Shown piece after piece: positions 15,995 to 25,292 of a stretch of 64,000 bases of DNA. Positions within the stretch are counted from its first letter, which is position 1, and every line of letters begins with the position of its first letter. The DNA comes from Alphaproteobacteria bacterium (GTDB taxonomy: Bacteria > Pseudomonadota > Alphaproteobacteria > Ferrovibrionales > Ferrovibrionaceae). The stretch is from contig JAFKFH010000007.1 in assembly GCA_017307375.1 (NCBI GenBank), forward strand, positions 1 through 64,000, in the 5' to 3' direction. A program made the position numbers and the translations under genes. The notes beneath the pieces are model-generated. The model was not told the origin of the DNA. It was given only the letters and a program-made list of their open reading frames with translations, and did no database searches.

Positions 15995-17257
15995 ATGGGC
16001 GGCACGGGAGTCATCGACAATTTCCTGGGCACCTTCACCCAGTATATCGATTCCGGCTTCGGCCTCGTTCAAGGTGACGTGCGCTGGCTCGCCAGCGTCC
16101 TCATCGCCATCGACATCACGCTGGCGGGGCTCTTCTGGGCGATGGCGCCCGACGAGGACGTGCTCGCGCGCCTGATCCGCAAGACGCTCTATATCGGCCT
16201 CTTCGCCTTCATCATCGGCAACTACAACAATCTCGCGCAGATCATCTACAACAGCTTCGCCGGCCTCGGGATCAAGGCCGGTGGCGGCACGATGAGCGCT
16301 GCGCAGCTCCTGCAGCCCGGCAAGATCGCCGAGGTCGGGATCGATGCCGGCAAGCCAATCCTCACCGCCATCTCCGGTATGATGGGCTTCACCAGCGTCT
16401 TCGCCAATCTGGTGCAGATCGTCATTCTTCTGGTCGCGTGGCTGATCGTCGTCATCAGCTTCTTCGTCATGGCGATCCAGCTCTTTGTGAGTTTGATCGA
16501 GTTCAAGCTGACGACGTTGGCCGGTTTCGTACTCGTGCCGTTCGGGCTCTTTGGCCGCACGGCCTTCCTCGCCGAACGGGTGCTGGGCAACGTGGTGTCC
16601 AGCGGGATCAAGATTCTCGTGCTCGCCGTCATCATCGGCATCGGCTCCACGATCTTCAATCAATTCACCAGCGGCTTCAACAATCCGCCGACCATTTCCG
16701 ACGCGCTGACGCTGATCCTCGCAGCGCTCTCGCTCCTTGGCCTCACGATCTTCGGTCCAGGCATCGCCAATGGCCTGATCGCGGGCGGACCGCAGCTCGG
16801 CGCCGGCGCGGCTGTCGCGACAGGATTGGGAGCGGCCGGGATCGGAGCGGCCGGCATTGCGGCGACCGCCGGGGGTGTCGCCGCGGCCGGCGGCGCGATC
16901 GCCGGGACGGCGCGCGCGGGAGCCGCGGTCGCGGGCGGCGCCAGCGCCGCATATCGCGCGGGTGGGGCAGCGGGTGTCGCCCAAGCTGCCGGCTCAGTCG
17001 CCATGAGCCCACTGCGCCGCGCCGCCAGCAGCCTTCAAGAAAGCTTCGCCTCTGGCGAGCGTGCCGTCATGAGCGGCGGCGCGCGCTCGTCGTCATCCGC
17101 CGGCGCGTCCGCCGCGTCGGACAGCCCGCCAGCATGGGCCCAGCGCATGAAGCGCGGCCAGACCATCAACCGCGGCGTCACCGCCGCCGACCACGCAATC
17201 CGCTCCGGTGATCGGGCAAGCGGCGGGCATCAGGTCGATCTTTCCGAGGGGGAATAG
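15995..17257 (+). CDS. trbL: TrbL, VirB6-like polytopic channel protein
   Basis: The 420-residue protein opens GGTGVIDNFLGTFTQYIDSGF and has at least six membrane helices between residues 30 and 265, as in TrbL/VirB6. The next segment is a Gly/Ala-rich stretch (about residues 265-330). The C-terminus is hydrophilic and contains PPAWAQRMKRGQTINRG, a motif shared by rhizobial TrbL. It forms the inner-membrane part of the DNA channel. A 5-base gap separates it from trbK and 3 bases from trbF. Confidence 0.92.
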   Translation: MGGTGVIDNFLGTFTQYIDSGFGLVQGDVRWLASVLIAIDITLAGLFWAMAPDEDVLARLIRKTLYIGLFAFIIGNYNNLAQIIYNSFAGLGIKAGGGTMSAAQLLQPGKIAEVGIDAGKPILTAISGMMGFTSVFANLVQIVILLVAWLIVVISFFVMAIQLFVSLIEFKLTTLAGFVLVPFGLFGRTAFLAERVLGNVVSSGIKILVLAVIIGIGSTIFNQFTSGFNNPPTISDALTLILAALSLLGLTIFGPGIANGLIAGGPQLGAGAAVATGLGAAGIGAAGIAATAGGVAAAGGAIAGTARAGAAVAGGASAAYRAGGAAGVAQAAGSVAMSPLRRAASSLQESFASGERAVMSGGARSSSSAGASAASDSPPAWAQRMKRGQTINRGVTAADHAIRSGDRASGGHQVDLSEGE

Positions 17258-17260
17258 CTC

Positions 17261-17941
17261 ATGTTCCGACGATCGACCGTGCGCTATGGCAAGACGCCGG
17301 ACGCGGAGACGCCATATCAAAAGGCCGGCCAGGTCTGGGACGAGCGGATTGGCTCCGCGCGCGTTCAGGCCAAGAACTGGCGCCTGGCTTTCTTCGGCGC
17401 ACTCGTTCTCAGCGGTGGGCTCGCCGGCGGCCTGGTCTGGCAATCGGCCCGCGGCACCATCACGCCTTGGGTTGTGCAGGTTGACAAGCTCGGCCAGGCC
17501 CAGGCCGTCGCGCCCGCCACCGCGGACTACCAGCCGACCGACCCGCAGATCGCGTGGCACTTGGCGCGCTTCATCCAGGAAGTGCGCGGCATCCCCGCCG
17601 ACCCCGTGGTGCTGCGTCAGAACTGGCTCGACGCCTACAACTACGTCACAGACAAGGGGGCGCTCGCGCTCAATGACTATGCGCGGACGAGCGATCCGTT
17701 TTCCAAGGTCGGCAAGAACCAGGTCTCCGTCGACGTCGCGAGCGTCATCCGCGCCTCCGACTCCAGCTTTCGCGTCGAATGGACGGAGCGTCATTACATC
17801 GACGGCGCGCTCGCCTCGACTGAGCGATGGAGCGCCATCCTCACCATCGCGCTGCAGATGCCGACCGACGCCGATCGGCTGAAGAAGAATCCGCTCGGCG
17901 TCTACGTCCACGCCCTCAATTGGTCAAAGGAGCTCGGCTGA
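17261..17941 (+). CDS. trbF: TrbF, VirB8-like transfer protein
   Basis: The 226-residue bitopic inner-membrane protein has an N-terminal cytoplasmic segment with TPYQKAGQVWDERIGSARVQ. One helix follows (WRLAFFGALVLSGGLAGGLVW). The periplasmic NTF2-like VirB8 domain begins at ITPWVVQVDKLGQ and includes FRVEWTERHYIDGALAS. It nucleates assembly of the mating-pair complex. The last base of its stop is the first base of trbG. Confidence 0.93.
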   Translation: MFRRSTVRYGKTPDAETPYQKAGQVWDERIGSARVQAKNWRLAFFGALVLSGGLAGGLVWQSARGTITPWVVQVDKLGQAQAVAPATADYQPTDPQIAWHLARFIQEVRGIPADPVVLRQNWLDAYNYVTDKGALALNDYARTSDPFSKVGKNQVSVDVASVIRASDSSFRVEWTERHYIDGALASTERWSAILTIALQMPTDADRLKKNPLGVYVHALNWSKELG

Positions 17942-18927
17942 TGCGCCCGCTTGCGATCTCGTCGCTCTTACTTGCGTCTGTCTCCCTCGGCGCCTGCGCC
18001 ACAGCCTGGAAACCGCCGCAGATCAGCTACGACAACACGCCGAAGCCCGCGGTGCTGCAGGCCGAGCCGCCCAAGCCCATTCAGATCGTCGAGGTGCCGA
18101 AGCCGTTGCCGCTGCCCGGACAACTCAAGCCGCTGCCCGGGAATACGAAGCGCGCTCCCGAACCTGCGGATCCGCATGCTCGCGTCGAGCAGGCCAATGG
18201 CGCGGCCCGCGTCCAGCCGACACGGGCAGGCTATCTCAACGCTATCCAGGTCTACCCCTTTTCCGATGGCGCGCTGTATCAGGTCTATGCCGCGCCGGGC
18301 CAAATCACCGACATCGCGCTCGAGCCGGGCGAGCAGTTGACGGGCTCAGGGCCCGTCGCTGCCGGAGATACCGTGCGGTGGATCATCGGCGACACCGAGA
18401 GCGGCGCCGGGCCAGCCAAACGTGTCCACATCCTGGTGAAGCCCACCCGTGCGGATCTCATCACCAACCTTGTCATCAATACAGACCGTCGGACCTATCA
18501 CCTCGAGCTGCATTCCGACGACAAGACGTATATGGCGTCGGTCTCTTGGGCTTATGCGCAGGATCAGCTCATCGCGCTGCGCCAGCAGAATGCGGCCGCC
18601 GAGGCCGCTGCCCCCGTCGCAACCGGCGTCGACATCAATGCACTGAACTTCCGCTATCGCATCGAGGGCGATACTCCGCCGTGGCGGCCGCTGCGCGCCT
18701 TCGATGACGGCCGGCAGGTGTTCATCGAATTCCCGACCGGCATCTCACAGGGTGAGTTGCCACCGCTCTGGGTGATCGGCGCGGAAGGCGACGGCCAGCT
18801 CGTCAACTACCGTGTCCGCGGCAATCACATGATCGTCGACCGCCTGTTCGCTGCGGCGGAGCTGAAGCTCGGCGGCAAGCACCAGGAGCTGGTGCGCATC
18901 GTCCGCACCGATGGGAGGCCGCGGTGA
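17941..18927 (+). CDS. trbG: TrbG, VirB9-like outer-ring protein
   Basis: The 328-residue periplasmic protein has a lipoprotein-like signal (LLLASVSLGACATAW). A proline-rich linker follows, then the VirB9/CagX domain: AIQVYPFSDGALYQVYAAPGQ, GDTESGAGPAKRVHILVKP and RRTYHLELHSDDKTYMASV. The C-terminal lobe with NFRYRIEG and VNYRVRGNHMIVDRLF is complete. With TrbI and TrbH-type partners it forms the core complex. It overlaps trbI by ATGA. Confidence 0.92.
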   Translation: MRPLAISSLLLASVSLGACATAWKPPQISYDNTPKPAVLQAEPPKPIQIVEVPKPLPLPGQLKPLPGNTKRAPEPADPHARVEQANGAARVQPTRAGYLNAIQVYPFSDGALYQVYAAPGQITDIALEPGEQLTGSGPVAAGDTVRWIIGDTESGAGPAKRVHILVKPTRADLITNLVINTDRRTYHLELHSDDKTYMASVSWAYAQDQLIALRQQNAAAEAAAPVATGVDINALNFRYRIEGDTPPWRPLRAFDDGRQVFIEFPTGISQGELPPLWVIGAEGDGQLVNYRVRGNHMIVDRLFAAAELKLGGKHQELVRIVRTDGRPR

Positions 18928-20061
18928 CGGACGAAGCCAGGGATGACGTGGGGCCGAGCGCGGCCGCACGTCCGGCTGAGGAGATGCGCTTGCGCGCCAA
19001 GCGACCGCCGGTAACCCGGCTGTCCCGCAAGGTCCTGCTTGGCGTCGGTGCCGCCGCGGCCATTGGCATTGGAGGCGCACTGCTCTTCGCCTTGAAGCCG
19101 CAGCACCAGACAACCGGCGCCGAACTCTTCAACACCAACAACCGCAACACGCCAGATGGTCTCGCGAACCTGCCGCGCGATTATACGGGGCTGCCAAAGC
19201 CCGTGCCACAGCTTGGACCGCCGCTGCCCGGCGATCTCGGCAAGCCCATCCTCAACGCCGGCGCGCCTTCGCCCAGCATGCCAATGCCGGGACCGACACC
19301 GGAGGAGCAACGGCTCGCTCAGGAGATGGAAGCCGCCCGCACCAGTCATCTCTTCGCGACAACGAACGTCGTCGCGCCGAGCATGCCGATCGCGCCATCT
19401 CCAACGGCTCTCTCGCCGGGACTGACGCCGGCGAGCACATCGTCTGATCTCACGTCGCAAGATCACAAACTCGCATTCCTCAATGGCAACATCGACCGCA
19501 GAACAACGAGCCCCGATCGCGTCCAGCCGCCAGCAAGCCCCTATGTATTGCAGGCAGGCGCCGTAATTCCGGCATCGCTGATCACAGGCCTGCGGTCCGA
19601 TCTGCCCGGACAGGTTACCGCGCAGGTGACCGAGGACGTCTACGACAGTCCGACGGGCAAGACCTTATTGATTCCGCAGGGGTCGCGCCTCGTCGGCCAG
19701 TATGATGCGCAGATCGCATTTGGCCAGTCGCGCGCCTTGCTCGTCTGGAACCGCCTCATCATGCCGAAACACCGAAGGCTATGCCGGGCTTGAGGACGAG
19801 GTCGACAACCATTGGGGCATGCTGTTCAAGGCTGCGATCCTCTCCACCATCTTGTCCGTCGGCGCCGAGGCTGGAACGAGCAATAGTGAAAACAACCTTG
19901 CCCAGGCGATCCGGATGGGCGCGTCGCAGAGCTTCAACCAGGCTGGCGAACAGATCGTAGGCCGCTCCCTCAATATCCAGCCGACGATCACAATCCGGCC
20001 GGGCTTCCCCGTGCGGGTCATGGTCACACACGACCTGGTCCTCGAACCCTACAAAGGCTAG
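18924..20061 (+). pseudogene. trbI: TrbI, VirB10-like core protein, frameshifted in the C-terminal domain
   Basis: From the GTG start at 18924 the frame encodes a normal TrbI: cytoplasmic tail, one helix (VLLGVGAAAAIGIGGALLFAL), proline-rich region, then YVLQAGAVIPASLITGLRSDLPG and LLVWNRLIMP. It then breaks into KHRRLCRA and stops at 19793. The family sequence continues in the +1 frame as TEGYAGLEDEVDNHWG to 20061 and ends VTHDLVLEPYKG. The roughly 14 residues that usually separate LIMP from GYAGLED are missing, so the cause is probably a deletion of about 43 bases. The lost C-terminal half forms the outer-membrane pore, so the channel would fail if this is real. Confidence 0.8.
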
Positions 20062-20068
20062 GTGCCCG

Positions 20069-20259
20069 ATGAGCAAACCGAGCTGCCGGCGGCCGTTCAT
20101 CGTGACCTCCAGGCCTATGCCGAAGCGCTCTCCCACGAGACCAACCAGAGCGGTATCGAGCCCGCCAAGCTGATTCCACCGATGCTGGCGCGCTTCATGG
20201 CGACGGACCGAGCCTTCCGAAAGACCCGCCGGACCTCGTCGTCGCAGAAGACATCGTGA
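20069..20259 (+). pseudogene. DUF2274 gene remnant with internal deletion
   Basis: ATG AGC AAA at 20069 matches the usual MSK start of DUF2274, the last gene of trb clusters in this group. The expected segment up to the family's ELPAAVHRDL is missing, and that sequence appears in another frame (LPAAVHRDLQAYAEALSHET, then KLIPPMLARFMATDRAFRK), which is open from a GTG at 20062. So either about 44 bases are deleted or a truncated protein of 65 residues is made from GTG 20062. The function of DUF2274 is unknown. Confidence 0.6.
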
Positions 20260-20281
20260 TGACGTGCCGAGGCTGCCTCTG

Positions 20282-21169
20282 CTAAAGCAGCCCGCGATCC
20301 TTCGCTTCATCGCGCATAAACGCGACAAACCGTCCTACAACGGGTTCTTCGCATTCAGGAAGCCACACGAGATTCACACAAAATGATGCGTTCGCCTCCG
20401 AAATCGGCCTGAAGACCACGTCAGGAAATCCGAGCTCGGCTTGGCTCTCTGCCGCGAGCGTCACGCCAAAGCCCGCTGCCACAAACGCGAGAATATATTG
20501 CTTGCTGGCGGCGTGCGATTGAAAGTCTACGTTCCTGCCAAGAAGCGAGGCGAAGAATTCGCGCTGCGCCTGACTTTCGCCCCAGCCTTCGACAAGAACC
20601 GTCTCGCCCGACAATTCCTTCCAACCAAGCGCCTTACGCCTCGCCAGGGAATGTTTCGCGGGAAGCGCCGCCATCAGCCGCTCACTATAGATGGGCAGCA
20701 TCGCCGCATGCGGCCACAACGCGAAGCTCGGGACAAACGCGGCGTCAAGTCGTCGATCGGCCAGCGCGGCGGCGATCTCCCGTTCATGCATCTCGAATTG
20801 CACCACCGAAACACCAGGGTATCGTCCGTGCCAGCACCGCAACAAGTCCCCCAGAGGCTTTCCGATCGGCGGCATTCGTAGGCCCAGACGAATCTCGCCC
20901 GTCGTGCCAAGGCCGTTGTGATGACCTGCGGCCTTCACGGCATCGACTTCAGCGAGGACACGTCTAATGTGCCGCATGACCGTCTGTCCGCTCGGCGTGA
21001 GCCGCACACCGGCACGGTTGCGCTCGAAGAGGGTGAGGCCAAGCTCATCCTCAAGCCGTGCGATACGCCGACTGATCGTCGACGCATGCAGCCCGAGCAC
21101 GAGCGCTGCACGCGCAAAGTTTCCTGCATCCACCGCCGCCGTCACAAACTGGAGGTCGGCGAGGTCCAT
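20282..21169 (-). CDS. LysR-family transcriptional regulator
   Basis: The 295-residue protein has the N-terminal winged HTH of LysR regulators (LQFVTAAVDAGNFARAALVLG, HASTISRRIARLEDELGLTLFERN). A substrate-binding domain follows, with EIRLGLRMPPIGKPLGDLLRC. A LysR gene closing the trb cluster is common in these ICEs. It lies 51 bases downstream of the Na/Pi cotransporter gene on the same strand and might be co-transcribed with it. The inducer is unknown. Confidence 0.88.
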   Translation of the reverse strand: MDLADLQFVTAAVDAGNFARAALVLGLHASTISRRIARLEDELGLTLFERNRAGVRLTPSGQTVMRHIRRVLAEVDAVKAAGHHNGLGTTGEIRLGLRMPPIGKPLGDLLRCWHGRYPGVSVVQFEMHEREIAAALADRRLDAAFVPSFALWPHAAMLPIYSERLMAALPAKHSLARRKALGWKELSGETVLVEGWGESQAQREFFASLLGRNVDFQSHAASKQYILAFVAAGFGVTLAAESQAELGFPDVVFRPISEANASFCVNLVWLPECEEPVVGRFVAFMRDEAKDRGLL

Positions 21170-21220
21170 GTCATAAGACCGCGGCGTGACGATCCTGCAA
21201 ATTGATCGCGACCACCGCTA

Positions 21221-22957
21221 TCATTGCGCGCCTTGCAGCTCGGATTCGTTGGCTTCTTCTTCTGCAGTTCCTTCTCGCGCCGGTGTCCCATCAGCGGTGC
21301 CGGCACCGTTCAGGATCGGATATGCCAGCGCTGCGATGTGCGAGTGAACGCGCCGGAGGTCTCTGACAATGCGCAGAAACTGACCGCCATCTTCGGCGAC
21401 ACGAGCGACTCCCTCGCCAGCATCCGCTCGCGCCGTGGTGGCCGCGACCCGCAGCAACTGCACATGGAGCGCGGTCGCACGCGCCTCCAGTCGCCGCAGA
21501 GCGCTCTTTCGCGAGATGAGCCGGTTCGCCTCGGCGGGATCACGGGTCAGAAACACTGCAAGCCCCATGTGGAGGCTTTCCAGGATTTCGGCATTCATCG
21601 AAACGATGAGATCGCGTTCGTCCTTCGCAAACGGCCTCCCCCGCTTGATCCGTTTGACCACGAATTCGATGAGGTTGTTGGCGACGACATCGCCAACGTG
21701 CTCGAGATTGATGACGGCTGACAATATCTCCTGGACCCGGGCGCCTTCGCTATCGTCATGCAACGGCTGCTCATTTCCGAGATCTGCCAGATAGCTGCGT
21801 ATCGCGGCTCCAAGACGGTCGACAGACCGATCCATCCGGCTGATCGCGGTGGCGCGCCGAGGATCGTCTTGTTGGAACACCTCCGAAGCGCCCTTCAACA
21901 TTGCTTCGACCATGTCGCCCATGCGAAGCGTCTCGCGCGCGGCATTCGCCAACGCGACGGTCGCCGCCCCTAATCCTGCCTCCTCCAAGTAGATTGGTTT
22001 TCCGGGATCATCAGGCGCCGGCGGGTCGGGAAGTACGCGGACGAGCAGCCGGGCCAGCCAATGAGACGGCCCGATAAACACCGCTGCAAGGATCAGGTTG
22101 AACGCGGTGTGGAAGTTCACCACGATCCGCCCCGGCGCAGGATCGATGTGGGCGAGAAGCGGCACGCATATTGCCAGCAACGGAAGCGTCACGACCGCGC
22201 CCACGATTCGAACCAGGCAGTTGCCGAGCGGAAGACGACGAGCAACCGGTGAACCCGCCTCAAAGAGTGCGGGCAATGTGCCGCCGATGTTGGCGCCGAC
22301 AACGAACGCCAGCGCGCCGATCGGCGAAACGGTCTGACTCGCAGTCAGCGACACGATAAGAAGCACGACCGCCACGCTGGAATGACAAGCCCAGGTGAGC
22401 AGCGTTGCCACCAACACCGCAAGGAGAGGCTCGTTGCCGATTGCAGCGAGAACGTTTTTCAGCAAAGGCGCGTTCTCGATTGGCGCAAACTCATGCGCCA
22501 TCCCCGACAAGGCCAGCAACATCAGTCCCAGCCCGATCGCGATTCGCCCGGCATTGCGCAGCCGATCATCGTCGAACGAGCGGAAAGCCATGACCCCGAG
22601 CAGGACCAAAGGAGGGCCGACGACACCGGCGTCGAACGACAGCACCTGCGTAACCAGCGTGGTTCCGACGTTGGCGCCCAGCATCACCACCAAGGCGGGC
22701 CCGAGCCCGATAAGACCGTTCGCCGTAAATGCGGAGGCCATGAGACCCGTCGCGGTGCTGCTTTGCAGAAGCGCCGTAATGCCGACGCCGGCAAGAAACG
22801 CCCGCCACCGCCGCGTCAGATTGTGCTCCAGCCATATCCGAAGGACATGGCCGAAGCCCCGCTGGACGCCGGTCGTCACCATATGAGTGCCCCAAAGGAG
22901 CAATCCGACGTAGCCGGCGAGTTCGAATAGAACGACGGTCCCGGTCATCAGAACCAT
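21221..22957 (-). CDS. Na/Pi cotransporter family protein with PhoU-like domain
   Basis: The 578-residue inner-membrane protein carries two PF02690-type repeats with the duplicated QSSTATGLMASAFTANGLIGL / HSSVAVVLLIVSLTASQTVSP motif and GANVGTTL / GANIGGTLPALF. The C-terminal 220 residues are helical and PhoU-like (LGAATVALANAARETLRMGDMVEAML). The family imports phosphate with sodium, but many members of this architecture are uncharacterised. It follows the porin gene by 35 bases and so is likely to form an operon with it. The start could be ATG 22957 or the ATG three codons later, which has better ribosome binding site spacing. Confidence 0.85.
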   Translation of the reverse strand: MVLMTGTVVLFELAGYVGLLLWGTHMVTTGVQRGFGHVLRIWLEHNLTRRWRAFLAGVGITALLQSSTATGLMASAFTANGLIGLGPALVVMLGANVGTTLVTQVLSFDAGVVGPPLVLLGVMAFRSFDDDRLRNAGRIAIGLGLMLLALSGMAHEFAPIENAPLLKNVLAAIGNEPLLAVLVATLLTWACHSSVAVVLLIVSLTASQTVSPIGALAFVVGANIGGTLPALFEAGSPVARRLPLGNCLVRIVGAVVTLPLLAICVPLLAHIDPAPGRIVVNFHTAFNLILAAVFIGPSHWLARLLVRVLPDPPAPDDPGKPIYLEEAGLGAATVALANAARETLRMGDMVEAMLKGASEVFQQDDPRRATAISRMDRSVDRLGAAIRSYLADLGNEQPLHDDSEGARVQEILSAVINLEHVGDVVANNLIEFVVKRIKRGRPFAKDERDLIVSMNAEILESLHMGLAVFLTRDPAEANRLISRKSALRRLEARATALHVQLLRVAATTARADAGEGVARVAEDGGQFLRIVRDLRRVHSHIAALAYPILNGAGTADGTPAREGTAEEEANESELQGAQ

Positions 22958-22992
22958 CCCCCGTCATCTGGCAAGTACACGCGGTCCATGGC

Positions 22993-25113
22993 TCAGAACT
23001 CCGCGTGAAGACGGCCAGAAAAGACCGACACCGGACCGCGGTCGGCGTTGTATGCAGGGTTGACGATCAGTTGGTAGTCGGCGGTGAAGGTGAGCCCGTT
23101 CCCGATCGCCAGCGCGTAATAGCTTTCGAAAATCCGCTCGGTGCTGTAGTTCAGCGCCCCATCACCGATCAGGAGTCCGTTTCCACCAGCGGCAAGGAAG
23201 TCGCGATGGGCCGCAGACAGCCCATTGATGGCCCCACCGATCCCGACGGTATCGTTCGGCCGACCCCAAGGATTGCCCTTGATCGAAACGCCGCCTGACA
23301 CGCTTCGGTCAATGTCGGTGAACGACAGCGTCTCGTTTTGCCCATCGTTCCAGCTCACGCGACCGAAAACGCCGATCCCAGGCGCAATCTGCTGCTCCAA
23401 ATTCGCGTAGAAGCCGTATTTCGGATTCACGTGGCGAATACTCGCCATCACCGTATTGATGTCTTGCGTGGAATCCTGGCTCTCGATTGCCAGGGCCTGG
23501 CGGTAGTTGCCCATGACACCCTGGGTGCCAAAGACGCCGAGCCGCAGTTTTCCAGGCTGGCCCGCGATGGCGTAACGCTGCTCGAACTCCACCACGGCGC
23601 CGCCCGTGTTGAATTTCAAGACATCGCTGTTGGGCTCGGACGGCACCTGAACGAATGCCGCGCGGACTGCCCAGTCCTTCTTATTCAATTCGACGATTGC
23701 GCCGCGCGTGTATCCGGGGAGATCCGCCGGGAAATCGTAAGCCGCGGACGACCACAGCGCCCAGTTCATGAAATCGGCGCGAGGATCGTGCGCATAGGTG
23801 TTGTTGTCAAAGAAATCGCCGATGGCAAAGCGTCCGACGATCACCGTGATGCGATCGATATCACGTTTGCCCGCGAGCTGGTTGGGACCGTCGGCGACGT
23901 CCTCTTGTTCGCCGCCGAGGCCAAAGGTCTGCTTGAAGTAATAGCGTTGCGGCCGAATCTTCGGGAATGCGGCTCCAGCCTTTTGTGCTTCGCCGTTCGG
24001 GAAGCCCGCCAGACCCAATGTCCCATTCAGGCCGAATCCCTGCGCCAGTTCGGGATTGAAATAGAACTCGCCGCCCTGCCACAGCCGGACGCCGATGAAG
24101 GCGGTCGTCGTCCACGTCTCGCGGACCTCGCCGCCTCCCGGCAAGCTGTTCGCACCCGCATAGGGGGAGCGGAAGCTTGGATATCCCTGCGCAATCACTG
24201 TCGTTTGCGCATGGACGTTCCAGTCACTCGAATCCGGCAAGCGTGGCGTCGCGCTCTGTGAGCCGGACGCCGCCCACGGCAGATCGTTGAAGTGGTAGTT
24301 CAGCCCGATTTTGGCGAGGTAAAGCCCGGGGGCAAGACGGGCGTTCGGCAGATCGAAGCGGCCCAGATCATAAGTAGCCGCAGAAAGATTCACATAGTCG
24401 TACTCGACTTTCGCCGTCCAATTGCCGCTCAACGCGAATTCCGCACCGAGGCCTGCGGTCCAGCCCGTCTGATAGCGGCCGAGTTGCGCACCGCTGCCGT
24501 CGTTGACCTCGATATGACCATGCCCCCAGGCGAAGCCACCCGTGACATAGGGCATCCACCGATCAAATGCGTAACCCACTCGGCCGCGCGCGGTGCCTAC
24601 GTAGTCGACCGTAGAATTGAACGGCGCCGGCGCCAACGCCGGCTCGTCGGTCGGGCTCGTGAACGACGCGTCGGCTTCAACACCGAGCACCAGATGATTG
24701 TCGAGTTGCCGGTTATAGCCGACCTGAAAACCACCAATGAGGCCGGTCGGACTATGAGGCAGGAAGACGCCCTGCTCAGGCTTGGGGCGGGAGTCATCGC
24801 CCAAGCGGCCGCCACCGTAGCCGAAGTGACCACCGACATAAAAGCCGGTCCAGTCATAAACCCTCTTCATTTCGGCCTCGCTGGGCGGCCGATCCGCTTT
24901 GGTCCGAACATCAAGACGCCGTTCCGTGCCCAAGCGGTCGGCGCCGGCCGGAATCTCCTGGGCGTGCGCGTTTCCCGCGCCTGTCGCGGCGACAAGCAGC
25001 AGAACGGGGAAGCAGGCGCGCGCCGACAGACCGCGTCGACCGAACCGCGGTTCACGGCCGTAATTCCGTACAGGCGCATCCTTCTTGCGAACTTCAATTT
25101 CATCACAGATCAT
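22993..25113 (-). CDS. Double-barrel outer-membrane protein: OMP beta-barrel fused to OprB-type carbohydrate porin
   Basis: The roughly 706-residue protein has a signal sequence around ACFPVLLLVAATGAGNAHAQ. The first barrel (residues about 75-285) resembles small Omp25/RopB barrels (DWTGFYVGGHFGYGGG, VGTARGRVGYAFDRWMPYVTGGFAWG, KIGLNYHF). A second domain of about 400 residues resembles OprB porins (GGEFYFNPELAQGFGLNGT, RIGRF-like VGRFAIGDFFDNNTYAHDPR, final GRLHAEF ending in Phe). I prefer ATG 25113, with GGAG 8 bases upstream, over an in-frame GTG at 25125. Placed between small ORFs after mntH and a Na/Pi transporter, it may supply metal or phosphate entry (inference). Confidence 0.82.
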   Translation of the reverse strand: MICDEIEVRKKDAPVRNYGREPRFGRRGLSARACFPVLLLVAATGAGNAHAQEIPAGADRLGTERRLDVRTKADRPPSEAEMKRVYDWTGFYVGGHFGYGGGRLGDDSRPKPEQGVFLPHSPTGLIGGFQVGYNRQLDNHLVLGVEADASFTSPTDEPALAPAPFNSTVDYVGTARGRVGYAFDRWMPYVTGGFAWGHGHIEVNDGSGAQLGRYQTGWTAGLGAEFALSGNWTAKVEYDYVNLSAATYDLGRFDLPNARLAPGLYLAKIGLNYHFNDLPWAASGSQSATPRLPDSSDWNVHAQTTVIAQGYPSFRSPYAGANSLPGGGEVRETWTTTAFIGVRLWQGGEFYFNPELAQGFGLNGTLGLAGFPNGEAQKAGAAFPKIRPQRYYFKQTFGLGGEQEDVADGPNQLAGKRDIDRITVIVGRFAIGDFFDNNTYAHDPRADFMNWALWSSAAYDFPADLPGYTRGAIVELNKKDWAVRAAFVQVPSEPNSDVLKFNTGGAVVEFEQRYAIAGQPGKLRLGVFGTQGVMGNYRQALAIESQDSTQDINTVMASIRHVNPKYGFYANLEQQIAPGIGVFGRVSWNDGQNETLSFTDIDRSVSGGVSIKGNPWGRPNDTVGIGGAINGLSAAHRDFLAAGGNGLLIGDGALNYSTERIFESYYALAIGNGLTFTADYQLIVNPAYNADRGPVSVFSGRLHAEF

Positions 25114-25193
25114 CAGCAGCTCCACTGATCACGGGACGAGCAAGCCATCTCGTGATCGACGTGAGGCCGCTCTATTTTCGGGGTGTTGGGGGG

Positions 25194-25217
25194 CTGCGTG
25201 AGTATTCACTCACGCAG
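25194..25217. promoter_or_regulatory. 10-bp perfect inverted repeat upstream of porin gene
   Basis: CTGCGTGAGT, spacer ATTC, ACTCACGCAG. It lies about 80 bases upstream of the porin start on the minus strand and just before an AGGAGG site on the plus strand. There is no T-tract. The TGAGT-N4-ACTCA core is of the size bound by TetR-family repressors, but no such regulator gene is adjacent. Confidence 0.5.
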
Positions 25218-25235
25218 CAACTAGGAGGTTCGGGC

Positions 25236-25292
25236 ATGGTTGATTCCTTTCGATTTGGTACGCAAAGTTTGCTCACCAGCGATCTGTTCTAA
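25236..25292 (+). CDS. 18-residue ORF with strong ribosome binding site
   Basis: ATG 25236 has AGGAGG at an ideal distance (9 bases) and encodes MVDSFRFGTQSLLTSDLF before a TAA. It follows the 25194 palindrome. It could be a leader peptide, a remnant of a lost regulator gene, or chance. It overlaps the 3' end of a small minus-strand ORF. Confidence 0.25.
   Translation: MVDSFRFGTQSLLTSDLF

Noticed and set aside
1-20300. TraI/TraR quorum-sensing genes
   Set aside because: No LuxR- or LuxI-type protein is encoded in the window; only a tra-box-like palindrome is seen.
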